The position numbers and the translations under genes are program-made. Positions 16,717 to 25,584 of a DNA stretch of 64,000 nt are shown here, in pieces. Origin of the DNA: Lacihabitans sp. CCS-44 (GTDB lineage Bacteria > Bacteroidota > Bacteroidia > Cytophagales > Spirosomataceae); assembly GCF_024343735.1 (NCBI RefSeq), contig NZ_RJUE01000002.1:186001-250000 (forward strand), given 5' to 3'. Position 1 is the first letter of the stretch. The number at the start of each line of letters is the position of its first letter. The notes under the pieces were generated by a model that had not been told where the DNA came from, did no database searches, and worked only from the letters and a program-made list of their open reading frames with translations.

Positions 16717-17104
16717 ATGATTTTTTTTCGATTAAATCCCAAAGGTTACCATATAGGTCTTCAAAAACACAGACTTTGCCGTATTCTTCATTGCTGGGTT
16801 CTCTAAAGATTTTGATATTTTGACTGATTAAATTCTCATAATCTCGGTCGAAATCGTCGGTATGTAAAAATAAAAAAACTCTTCCACCAGACTGATTTCC
16901 AATGGCTTGTTTTTGATCTCCTACTGCTTTTGCCAGTAAAATTTGGCACCCTTTTGATCCTTTTGGTGCAATCAGAACCCAACGCTTAGTTTCTGAAAGT
17001 TTGGTGTCTTCTATTAGCTCAAAATGAAGTTTTTTGGTGTAAAAGTCCATGGCTTGGTCGTAATCTTGTACAAGTAGAGCTATATGTGCAATGAATTGGT
17101 TCAT
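16715..17104 (-). CDS. VOC-family (glyoxalase-like) protein
   Basis: 129 residues, start at the ATG at 17104 (MNQFIAHIALLVQDYDQAMDFY) rather than a TTG 18 bp upstream. The fold is recognisable from HIALLVQDYDQAMDFYTKKL, VLIAPKGSKGCQILLAKA, GGRVFLFLHTDDF and CVFEDLYGNLWDLIE. Vicinal-oxygen-chelate proteins bind a metal and include glyoxalases, dioxygenases and antibiotic-binding proteins. The terminal FEDLYGNLWDLIE carries the usual Glu ligand. The specific reaction is unknown; it belongs to the Bacteroidota glyoxalase/bleomycin-resistance-like group. Confidence 0.88.
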   Translation of the reverse strand: MNQFIAHIALLVQDYDQAMDFYTKKLHFELIEDTKLSETKRWVLIAPKGSKGCQILLAKAVGDQKQAIGNQSGGRVFLFLHTDDFDRDYENLISQNIKIFREPSNEEYGKVCVFEDLYGNLWDLIEKKS

Positions 17105-17339
17105 TTCGTTATTTTTTTGCAAAATAAAGCAAACTAACCGGATTTTCTACTTGTGTTTTTGTGAGAATTAAAACTTAGAAGTGGAACAGCATCTACTTGG
17201 TTTGTAAGATTTTTTTGTCTGGCCTGTATTTTTAAAAAAATGGTGATTTAACAAAAAATCTAATGACTTTATATTCAAATCATTAATTTATATTTATATT
17301 TATTCTTCATATAGCCCAGAAACCTTACAAATCTTAAAT

Positions 17340-18596
17340 ATGATATTCATTTACATCCTGCTCATACCGCTTTTGGTATTGTTGTTTTTTTCTATTCGCT
17401 ATAATAGAAAGTATAAAGTACTCAAAAAACGAGCAACTTTGCATGCCCACGAACAAGCTAAAGTAGTTCCGCGGGTTTTTAGTGAAGCGTTTTTAGAAAG
17501 TAAACGCTCGGAAACCGATTCTTTTGCCGACGAAACTGTTCGGAAAATCATGGAGCATGGCGAAGAGGACCAAGTCAATCACATGTTTAGGTTTTTGATG
17601 AAAAATGAACAACTGATTTCGAAAGACGCTCATCCCGAAATTATAGAATATTTTAAGCAAACTGCCATTTTGCCAGACTGGGCAAACAAAGACATGATGG
17701 CTTTTGGACAAGAAAACTACATCAGACATGGCCTTCTGATAGGCATGATACTCTTTTATAAAGCTCTGCCAGAGTGCTACACTGGTGCAAAGGGAGCTGA
17801 GGTTTTGTTGATGTCTGGTAAACTCAACGAAAACAATCCTGTAGACGAGCGGTTTTCAAAAAGAATGGCCGAGACTGCCCTTTTTATTTTTAATATTATG
17901 ATGCCGGGTGGCTTTGATAAAGATGGCAAAGGAATAGTAGCCGCTCAAAAAGTTAGGCTGATGCATGCCGTGATAAGGTATCACTTGAAAAAACACGGAC
18001 GATGGAACTCGGAGTTATTTGATGAGCCTATCAATCAGGAAGATATGGCTGGCACGCTCATTTCGTTTTCGGGCTTAATAGCCTTGGGATTAGAGATGAT
18101 TGGTGCGGATTTAGATTCTATTGAGGCCGAAAGCTATATTCATTGCTGGTCGGTTATTGGGCATATTATGGGTGTGGAGGAAGATATCATTCCTCGAAAT
18201 CTCAAAGAAGCCATAAGTTTGGGCTATGGCATATTAGATCATCAAAAGAAGAAAAGTGAAGCGGGGCATTCACTCACCAAGGCTTTGCTCAATTTTTGTG
18301 AAAGAAAAGGCCCACCATTTATTCATAGAGAGTTTCACCTTACTATGATGCGGTTTTTTATAGAACCTGAGTATTGCGAAATACTCAATTTGCCAGCTAT
18401 AGAACAAGCTAAAATAGATAAGCTCTCTGGCTACATTCATTTGTATGTAAGATTTAGAGAGTTTCTTGAAAATAAAGCCATTTTAGCTTTACCAATCAAA
18501 ATCATAGATGCGAAATTGTTGAGTCTAAGCATCAGATACTTGAGTAACAATAAGTTGCTTCATTTTTATTTGCCGAAATCTTTTAACAAAGACTAA
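17340..18596 (+). CDS. MpaB-like oxygenase (DUF2236), membrane-anchored
   Basis: 418 residues with an N-terminal transmembrane anchor (IFIYILLIPLLVLLFFSI). The soluble part has DUF2236 hallmarks: an Arg/His motif KVRLMHAVIRYHLKKHG, which in this family contributes the haem-ligand histidine, then NQEDMAGTLISFSGL and HCWSVIGHIMGVEED. The family includes latex-clearing protein and fungal MpaB, which cut the prenyl chain of a mycophenolic acid precursor with O2 and haem. The start of the next gene, a terpene-cyclase-like protein, is 4 bp after the stop, so co-translation is likely. A role in cleaving or oxidising a polyprenyl compound is inference. Confidence 0.85.
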   Translation: MIFIYILLIPLLVLLFFSIRYNRKYKVLKKRATLHAHEQAKVVPRVFSEAFLESKRSETDSFADETVRKIMEHGEEDQVNHMFRFLMKNEQLISKDAHPEIIEYFKQTAILPDWANKDMMAFGQENYIRHGLLIGMILFYKALPECYTGAKGAEVLLMSGKLNENNPVDERFSKRMAETALFIFNIMMPGGFDKDGKGIVAAQKVRLMHAVIRYHLKKHGRWNSELFDEPINQEDMAGTLISFSGLIALGLEMIGADLDSIEAESYIHCWSVIGHIMGVEEDIIPRNLKEAISLGYGILDHQKKKSEAGHSLTKALLNFCERKGPPFIHREFHLTMMRFFIEPEYCEILNLPAIEQAKIDKLSGYIHLYVRFREFLENKAILALPIKIIDAKLLSLSIRYLSNNKLLHFYLPKSFNKD

Positions 18597-18600
18597 ATGT

Positions 18601-19287
18601 ATGAACCAGCCATTTATAAATTTTGCAGAATACAACACATGGGGGCTTATATTTAATGGTGTTGGGTGTTTGTTTTGGGTAGTAGCTTATGTGGTATTGG
18701 TTTGGGAAATCCGCAAAAAGAAATTTGTAGAAATGCCCGCTTATATTGCCGGAGCCAACATTGGTTGGGAGTTTGTTTGGAGTTTTATATACCATCCCGA
18801 TACCGGTTTGCTTTTCTCTTTGAGCTATCAAGCAGCTTTTTTGTTAGACTGCTATATATTCTATTCGGTTATGAAATACGGCACTAAACAACCCATGGGA
18901 GCCGAAACTAAGAAGTATTTTATTTGGTTTTTGCTGATCAATTTTGTGTTTTGGATACTCTTTACTCATTTTTATAATCAGGATGGCCATGACACAGCCA
19001 TTGGTGCCAATTCGGGCTATATCATCAATGTAATATTGTCGCTTCAGTGTATTTTTATGTTGTTTCATGTCAAAGACACCGGGCTGTTTTCAATGCTGTT
19101 GGCTTGGTCGAGAATGCTGGGCACTGGTCTGATAACCGTCTCATTGTTTTTCTTTTATCCCGATAGTCAATTTGTTCAATTACTCGGTATAAGTTGCCTT
19201 TTGATGGACTGTGTTTTTATTTATATATTATTCAAAAGGCACGGGATGCTTTTTGGTTCATTAAAAAGGATTGAAAATGTTGAGTAA
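18601..19287 (+). CDS. Probable transmembrane terpene cyclase (Pyr4/PaxB-like)
   Basis: 228 residues, seven predicted membrane helices and almost no soluble part, matching the size and topology of Pyr4/PaxB/AndB-type cyclases. The hallmark GANIGWEFVWSFIYHP places Glu57 in helix 2, and CLLMDCVFIY places Asp203 in the last helix. These two acidic residues correspond in position to the essential Glu/Asp pair of Pyr4 (from memory; alignment needed). Such enzymes cyclise prenyl or epoxy-prenyl chains. It sits between the MpaB-like oxygenase gene (4-bp gap) and a histidine kinase gene that overlaps its end by 11 bp. Confidence 0.72.
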   Translation: MNQPFINFAEYNTWGLIFNGVGCLFWVVAYVVLVWEIRKKKFVEMPAYIAGANIGWEFVWSFIYHPDTGLLFSLSYQAAFLLDCYIFYSVMKYGTKQPMGAETKKYFIWFLLINFVFWILFTHFYNQDGHDTAIGANSGYIINVILSLQCIFMLFHVKDTGLFSMLLAWSRMLGTGLITVSLFFFYPDSQFVQLLGISCLLMDCVFIYILFKRHGMLFGSLKRIENVE

Positions 19288-20683
19288 ACTGATAGATTAT
19301 TTTTTGCCAGTTCATAACCCCGAATTCACCAACGGGCAGCGAGACAGGAGGCTTATTATAATGGTTATGTTAATAGCCGTTCTGGCCGACTTTTTGGGTG
19401 TATTAACTTCTTTAGAAATAGACGCCAAGGTCATAATCTATACACTGGGGACTAATTTTGTGCTGAACATCATACTTTTGTTTTTGTACAAAAATGGACT
19501 TTCTAAAGCCATCGTAGTTCATTTGTTTTTGGCTCATCATGCCATAAGTATTTACATTCAAGCATTTTTGCAGGGTGGCTTAATGACCCCCGGCTGTTTT
19601 TCTTTGTTTTTATTGCCTGCCTTGGCCATTTTGTTGTTGGGAAAACGAGCGGCCATTATTTGGGTTTGTATCACTATATTGCTCATTACCTCCTTTTTTG
19701 TGTATGAGTCTTTTTATGAAATTGTACCAGTTGGTTATGATTTAGAAAAAAAGAAATTCTTCTTTTTTAGCTCTTTGGTTTATATAAATATTACGATATT
19801 TTTTATTTTAATGGTTTATGAAAACAGTAAAACTCGAGGTTTGAGTGAAATAGAGAAGAAAAACCACGACTTGTTAGAAGCACAAGCACAGCTTATTCAA
19901 GCCGAAAAAATGGCCAGTTTGGGAGAGCTTACTGCCGGTATTGCCCACGAAATACAGAATCCTCTGAACTTTGTCAATAATTTCTCGGAGCTCAATCAGG
20001 AGCTTATAGTTGAAATGGAGAAGGAGTTGGAGATAGGGAATTTTGAGGCTGCCAAAGAAATATCAAGAGACATAGTTGCTAATGAGGGCAAGATAATTTT
20101 TCATGGAAAACGTGCCGATGCCATAGTAAAAGGTATGCTGCTTCATAGCCGAACAAGCACGGGTAAAAAAGAGCCATCGGACTTGAATGAACTTGTAGAT
20201 GAATATGTAAGGCTTACATATCAGGGGCTTAGGGCCAAAAATAAGTCTTTCAATACCGCGATAGTTACGGACTTTGACGAACAGGTGGGTCAGGTAAATA
20301 TAGTTCCGCAAGATATTGGGAGGGTGATACTTAATTTATTGAACAATGCCTTTTATGCGGTGAATGAACGGGCATTGTCTGAAGTCGGAGGTGGTTTTAT
20401 ACCCAAAGTGACTGTTTCTACGGAGCTTATTAGTTTAAAAAAAGCCACCAAGAATGAGAAATCGGTACTTATAAAAATAGCCGACAATGGTGGAGGAATA
20501 GCACCTCAAATAGCAGAGAAGATATTTCAACCTTTTTTTACAACAAAACCCACCGGAAAAGGTACCGGACTGGGTTTGTCCTTATCCTATGATATTGTCA
20601 CCAAAGGGCATGGAGGTCAAATGACAGTGGAGTCGGTTTTGGGCGAAGGTGCCACTTTTGTATTGAAATTGCCCATCGAATAA
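19277..20683 (+). CDS. Membrane sensor histidine kinase (array member 1)
   Basis: 468 residues from the ATG at 19277, which overlaps the cyclase gene by 11 bp; a TTG six bases earlier is less likely. About six membrane helices (residues ~25-185) form the sensor, followed by a coiled coil and a DHp domain with AGIAHEIQNPLNFVNNFSE (phospho-acceptor His). The HATPase domain has N-box VILNLLNNAFYAVNE, G1 ADNGGGI, F-box FQPFFTTKPTGKG and G2 GTGLGLSLSYD. It shares this transmitter with five kinases downstream. No receiver is fused; the likely partners are the regulators at 36015 and 36391. Confidence 0.92.
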   Translation: MLSKLIDYFLPVHNPEFTNGQRDRRLIIMVMLIAVLADFLGVLTSLEIDAKVIIYTLGTNFVLNIILLFLYKNGLSKAIVVHLFLAHHAISIYIQAFLQGGLMTPGCFSLFLLPALAILLLGKRAAIIWVCITILLITSFFVYESFYEIVPVGYDLEKKKFFFFSSLVYINITIFFILMVYENSKTRGLSEIEKKNHDLLEAQAQLIQAEKMASLGELTAGIAHEIQNPLNFVNNFSELNQELIVEMEKELEIGNFEAAKEISRDIVANEGKIIFHGKRADAIVKGMLLHSRTSTGKKEPSDLNELVDEYVRLTYQGLRAKNKSFNTAIVTDFDEQVGQVNIVPQDIGRVILNLLNNAFYAVNERALSEVGGGFIPKVTVSTELISLKKATKNEKSVLIKIADNGGGIAPQIAEKIFQPFFTTKPTGKGTGLGLSLSYDIVTKGHGGQMTVESVLGEGATFVLKLPIE

Positions 20684-20704
20684 TATGCCAAAAGCTAGGA
20701 GACT

Positions 20705-21835
20705 TCAACTGAGTTTCGATATTGGAGATTTTATAAAAAATAGCCTTAGAAATTCCTTTTTTGTCTGACCAAAAGTTAAGCCAGAGGCAAAGCCTTTTAG
20801 TAAGCAGTATTTGACAGGCATGGTGGTCAGTGCAAAATACCCTTTTTTGAGATTGTTGTAAAACCAATCGGCCGAATTTTGGCAGATATCTAGGTCTTTT
20901 TGTAGCTTTTCTAGCCGTAGGCTGAAGTTTAGTAAAGCCGAAGAACCATCTTTCGTGGCATTTATGATAGCTTCTGCCACCAGTTGCCCGCTTTTGACGG
21001 CATTAAAAATACCCTCACCCAAAAGCGAATCTACCAGGCCGGCTGCATCGCCAATCAAGAAAATATTGGGAGATTTTGGAATGTACTTTTGGGTATTTAT
21101 GCCCATCTGGAAGCCTTCGATTTCTTTTAAATTATATTCTGGAAATTTCGCTTTTGCATATTCCTCAAGCCTACTTCTACCTAGTTTTTCGTCGGGACTG
21201 TAGGAGTAAAGGCCTATATTTACATGGTCGTGTTTTGGGAAAATCCACCCGTATCCGTTTTTAACATATCCGAAATCTATTTCTAAATCGGGCATTTGTG
21301 ACTCTGACAAATATACTTTTCCTTCAACGGCGGTGGCTTTTTTTAAATCAGAAAACACATTGGTGAGTTTTCTGACCGTGCTGTTTACGCCATCGGCACC
21401 GAGTAGGTATTTGGCAAAAATAACAGACCTTGAGGTTTTTATTTCTATATAGTGGTCAGTGGTTTCTATACTTACTATTTTTGAATGAACTTCAAAAGCA
21501 GCTCCTCTTTCTATGGTTTTTTGCAAACAAAAAGCGTCAAATTCTGAGCGAATCGTCATGGCACATAGAGGCGACTTACTACTAAACAACGTCTTTTTGG
21601 TTTGACCATTGCCAATTACAATATTCCGGCAAATCCTCTTTATTACTGGTGTGATGGCATAGGGCAAAGCCTGAATAGATTTTATGGTAATACCACCTGC
21701 ACATGGTTTTACTCTTGGAAACTCCGATTTGTCTATCAACAAGACAGACAGCCCATTTTGACTTAGCTGATATGCCGCTGAACACCCGGCTGGGCCAGCT
21801 CCGATTACACAAACATCGTAAGTGGAATCATTCAT
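20705..21835 (-). CDS. Geranylgeranyl reductase-family FAD oxidoreductase
   Basis: 376 residues. The N-terminal Rossmann motif VIGAGPAGCSAAYQLSQNG binds FAD. It is followed by the family hallmark FPRVKPCAGGI, then YLLGADGVNSTVRK, GYGWIFPKHDHVNIGL and the second FAD motif FLIGDAAGLVDSLLGEGI. Relatives reduce isoprenoid double bonds (archaeal and chlorophyll lipids, menaquinone) or act as FAD-dependent hydroxylases. The gene is convergent with the kinase at 19277 (21 bp between ends). It shares a neighbourhood with the oxygenase and terpene-cyclase genes, so an isoprenoid substrate is plausible but not shown. Confidence 0.88.
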   Translation of the reverse strand: MNDSTYDVCVIGAGPAGCSAAYQLSQNGLSVLLIDKSEFPRVKPCAGGITIKSIQALPYAITPVIKRICRNIVIGNGQTKKTLFSSKSPLCAMTIRSEFDAFCLQKTIERGAAFEVHSKIVSIETTDHYIEIKTSRSVIFAKYLLGADGVNSTVRKLTNVFSDLKKATAVEGKVYLSESQMPDLEIDFGYVKNGYGWIFPKHDHVNIGLYSYSPDEKLGRSRLEEYAKAKFPEYNLKEIEGFQMGINTQKYIPKSPNIFLIGDAAGLVDSLLGEGIFNAVKSGQLVAEAIINATKDGSSALLNFSLRLEKLQKDLDICQNSADWFYNNLKKGYFALTTMPVKYCLLKGFASGLTFGQTKKEFLRLFFIKSPISKLS

Positions 21836-22069
21836 TTTTTTTTACTTTTCTGGTGTTAATGGGTTTTAACCAGGTTATTAGATGGCTTTTTAAAAGTATA
21901 TAAAAAATAATGAATAATTGAGATTTTGACATAATAAATTATTGCAGTCATTTAACGAATACCTTGGTTTCCATCGTTGGCTTTGATGGTATGAATCACG
22001 AAAAAAGTTTATTTTGGCTACTTTTTCACCTTTTTTGTGCAAATTTGACTAAGATTTAACTTTTATCTC

Positions 22070-23416
22070 ATGCTCAATTTTTTTGTAGCCTTTTTTGCCT
22101 TACGGTTTATCCGCACCCACCTCAATACCCAGGAGTCATTGCCTCAGTATGATCAATATTTAAAGGTTCTGAATTTATTTATTGTTCCTTTTTTATTGCT
22201 TCTGAATTTTACTTCATTTGAGCGATTTCTTCCAACCATCAATTTCTGTTGGTTTATGGTTTTTTCTGCCACTATATATGTTTTGTGGTTGCTGCGAGAG
22301 AATAATTTGGCTAGTTCATTGCTGAAGGCAGGTCTGCCGTTTTATGTTGTAAATAGCGTTAAAGATTTTCTAGAATATTATTGGGCCGATTTTTTAAAAG
22401 AAAATGATGTAGTGGCCGATTTTGTGTTTTTAGGGGCACTTTTTTGGATGATTGCCTTTGCCATCAGTACCAACAACCAGATAAAAGCACTTAAAAAAGA
22501 AGAAGAAAAAAATAGGATTGTTGTCGGTGAAAACGAGAAGTTGGAGATTTTGGTAAAAGAGCGAACTTCTGAGATATTGGCACAAAAAGAACAGTTAGAA
22601 TCTACAGTTGAAGAACTAAAAGCTACACAGAATCAGTTAGTTCAACAAGAGAAACTGGCGTCTTTGGGGGAGCTTACAGCAGGTATTGCCCACGAGATTC
22701 AGAATCCGTTGAATTTTGTGAATAATTTTTCGGAGCTAAATATTGAACTGATTGAGGAGCTCATGAGTTCACAAATTCCTCGTGGGGGCGAAGAAGAGGC
22801 CGAGTTGCTTGAAGATATTAAGCAAAATCTCGAAAAAATAAATCACCACGGCAAACGTGCAGCAAGTATTGTGAAAGGTATGCTCCAACATTCAAGAACC
22901 AACACAGGCCAAAAAGAACCTACAGACATAAATGCCTTGGCAGATGAGTTTCTACGACTCAGTTACCATGGTTTACGGGCCAAAGACAAAACCTTCAATG
23001 CAGATTTCAAGGCTGAATTGGATTCTAATTTGCCATTGATAGATGCCGTTCCGCAAGACATGGGCCGTGTGTTTTTGAATTTGATCAATAATGCGTTTTA
23101 TGCTTGTAACGAACGATCCAAAAATAGCACTGGCGAAGTTTACAAACCATTAGTGACGGTTTCCACCAAAACCATATCTGGAGCGGTAGAAATCAGAGTA
23201 AAAGATAATGGCTCGGGAATATCATCAGAAAACATGGAGAGGATATTCCAGCCGTTTTTTACTACAAAACCTACCGGAAAGGGTACAGGCTTGGGTTTGA
23301 GCTTGGCCTATGATATAGTTACAAAAGGGCATGGGGGGACTGTTGAGTGTGAAAGTGTGGAGGGTGTGGGGACGGAGTTTAGTGTGAAGTTGCCTATGAT
23401 AACTATCAAAAAATGA
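22070..23416 (+). CDS. Membrane sensor histidine kinase (array member 2)
   Basis: 448 residues. The N-terminal sensor has about four membrane segments (residues ~1-15, 33-47, 58-74, 120-135). A coiled coil (EEEKNRIVVGENEKLEIL, then KERTSEILAQKEQLEST) leads to the DHp motif AGIAHEIQNPLNFVNNFSEL. HATPase boxes are complete: FLNLINNAFYACNE, KDNGSGI, FQPFFTTKPTGKGTGLGLSL. Its stop overlaps the next kinase's start (ATGA at 23413-23416), so the two are translationally coupled. The sensor has no extracytoplasmic domain of note, so the signal may be membrane-related (inference). Confidence 0.92.
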   Translation: MLNFFVAFFALRFIRTHLNTQESLPQYDQYLKVLNLFIVPFLLLLNFTSFERFLPTINFCWFMVFSATIYVLWLLRENNLASSLLKAGLPFYVVNSVKDFLEYYWADFLKENDVVADFVFLGALFWMIAFAISTNNQIKALKKEEEKNRIVVGENEKLEILVKERTSEILAQKEQLESTVEELKATQNQLVQQEKLASLGELTAGIAHEIQNPLNFVNNFSELNIELIEELMSSQIPRGGEEEAELLEDIKQNLEKINHHGKRAASIVKGMLQHSRTNTGQKEPTDINALADEFLRLSYHGLRAKDKTFNADFKAELDSNLPLIDAVPQDMGRVFLNLINNAFYACNERSKNSTGEVYKPLVTVSTKTISGAVEIRVKDNGSGISSENMERIFQPFFTTKPTGKGTGLGLSLAYDIVTKGHGGTVECESVEGVGTEFSVKLPMITIKK

Positions 23417-25360
23417 AAACACTAAGCCTGGGTATATTTCTCGCATTTATTTGTAGTTTTTGTTTTGCCCAAAACAAACTAACTGATAAATTAACGTATG
23501 ATTTGGCTATTGCCAGCGATGTTAAAAGTCGTGTTAAGATTATGGCTGAATTATGTTATGAGTATCGACACTCAAAACCAGATACTGCCATTAGATATGG
23601 GCAACAAGCAATAGATTTAGCTCGGCGTATTCAATACTCAAATGGTGAATCGAGTGCATTAAGTAGTGTAGGATTTGTATATAGAGGATTAGGTGATTTG
23701 CAAAAGTCGTTATCCTTACAACAATTGGCCTTATCAATAGCTGGGCACAATATCAAATCCGATGAAGCTGCAAAAGCCTTGTTTGGCATTGGTACTGTAT
23801 ATGTTGATTTGAAAGATTATTCTAAGTCCTTAAATAATTACAAAAAAGCTTTGTCAATATATCAATTGAACGATAATAGAAAGAAAGTTGCTATTCTATT
23901 GGTAAATGTAGGTAACGTTTACGAAAAAATGAATCGACTTGATTCGGCATTATATTTTACTAATAAAGGGTATGAGCAAATGTCAGAGTTAGCATCAATG
24001 TCTGAAAAACCTTACGCACTCAGAGTTCTAAGTACAATTTATATAAAATTAAATAAACTTGGAATTGCCTTAAATACGTCCCGAATGGGTGTCAATGAAG
24101 GCATCAAAGAAGGGAATATCCGTGACCAAGGCTTTTGCCATTATTTAATAGCGGAGATTTATAAAATACAAAACCAGAAAGATTCTTGTATTTATTACGC
24201 AAAAAAGGCACTTCATTTCGCATCAATATGTAATTATAAATTGGTCATAATAGACGCCAGTATGTTATTGGCCGAGCTTTATGAAGAAAAAGACAGCAAA
24301 GAAGCTCTTTATTATTATAAAATAGCCAAAACAACAAATGATGAAATGTTTGGAGCAACAAAAATATTGGGGTTGCAAAAAACAATGACGGAAGAAAAAG
24401 AACGCCAAAATGATATTGAAACTAAAAGAGTTGCGAAAGAAAACCAATTACGACAATATGCGTTGATAGCTGGTTTAGCAATACTTCTTCTTATTGCTTT
24501 CATCCTTTGGCGAAATAGTCAAAAAGAGAAGAGAGCAAAAAAACTACTTCAAGCTAAAAATGTAGAAATACAATCAACTTTATCCCAACTCAAATCCACC
24601 CAAGCCCAACTTATCCAATCCGAAAAACTCGCCAGCCTTGGCGAACTCACCGCAGGCATCGCTCACGAAATTCAAAACCCGCTGAATTTTGTCAATAATT
24701 TTAGTGAAGTGAGCGTAGAATTAGCCAATGAGTTACAAGAGGCATTAAGGCAGCGGGGCATTGAGGCCAATAGTAATGAAGGAGAATTGGTGTCAGATTT
24801 GATTCAAAATCAGGAAAAAATCAATCATCATGGCAAACGAGCAAGTAGCATCGTAAAAGGTATGCTCGAACATTCACGTACCAGTACGGGCTTAAAAGAA
24901 TTGACCGATATTAATGCCTTGGCTGATGAATATTTACGATTGGCTTATCATGGTTTAAGAGCAAGAGATCATACTTTTAATTCAGATTTCAAAACTGATT
25001 TTGATGAAAGTTTGCCAAAAATAGAAATCATTCCACAAGACTTTGGCAGGGTGCTTTTGAATTTGATAAATAATGCTTTTTATGCCACAAAAGGTGTGAA
25101 AAATCCTTTGGTTGAAGTCAGAACAAAAAGGGCGGAAAATGGTGTGGTGATAAGCGTAAAAGACAATGGCTCAGGCATGTCAGAAGCCACCAAATCCAAA
25201 ATCTTTCAACCATTTTTTACAACAAAACCTACTGGCGAAGGCACTGGCTTGGGGGCTTAGTTTGGCTTATGATATTGTGACCAAAGGGCATGGGGGTACT
25301 ATTGAGTGTGAAAGCGTTGAGGGAGAGGGGACGGAATTTATTGTGAAGTTGCAGATTTAA
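23413..25360 (+). pseudogene. TPR sensor histidine kinase (array member 3), frameshifted in the G2 box
   Basis: The open frame runs to 25260 (615 residues): signal peptide (SLGIFLAFICSFCFAQ), TPR repeats (residues ~40-310), one membrane helix (ALIAGLAILLLIAFILW), coiled coil, AGIAHEIQNPLNFVNNFSEV, then HATPase boxes up to FFTTKPTGEGTGLG. There the frame shifts: the run GGGGG at 25251-25255 is GGGG in the otherwise identical sequence of the kinase ending at 35977. The missing tail (LSLAYDIVTKGHGG...FIVKLQI) is intact in the +1 frame to 25360. About 33 residues, including most of G2, are lost unless the shift is bypassed or is a sequencing error. Confidence 0.88.
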
Positions 25361-25584
25361 GCAATTCATAAAGAGGTATAGCCTCGACCTAATTGTAACA
25401 ATTGATTTTAAACCGTAGCAAAGTGAAAGTAATATATTTATTATGATTTGGTCTCAAAATGTTTCTTACCAACAGCACTTAATTTAGTGCGTTGGTATCC
25501 CACGAATTAAATACGAGGTTACACGATGTTTCGAGTCTATGACTCTTGAGATATATTTATTCTAAAGATTACCGATTTAAAAAA

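Noticed and set aside
25166-25360. Separate 64-codon gene after the TPR kinase
   Set aside because: Its tail is the displaced C-terminus of the frameshifted kinase; the first part is out-of-frame sequence.
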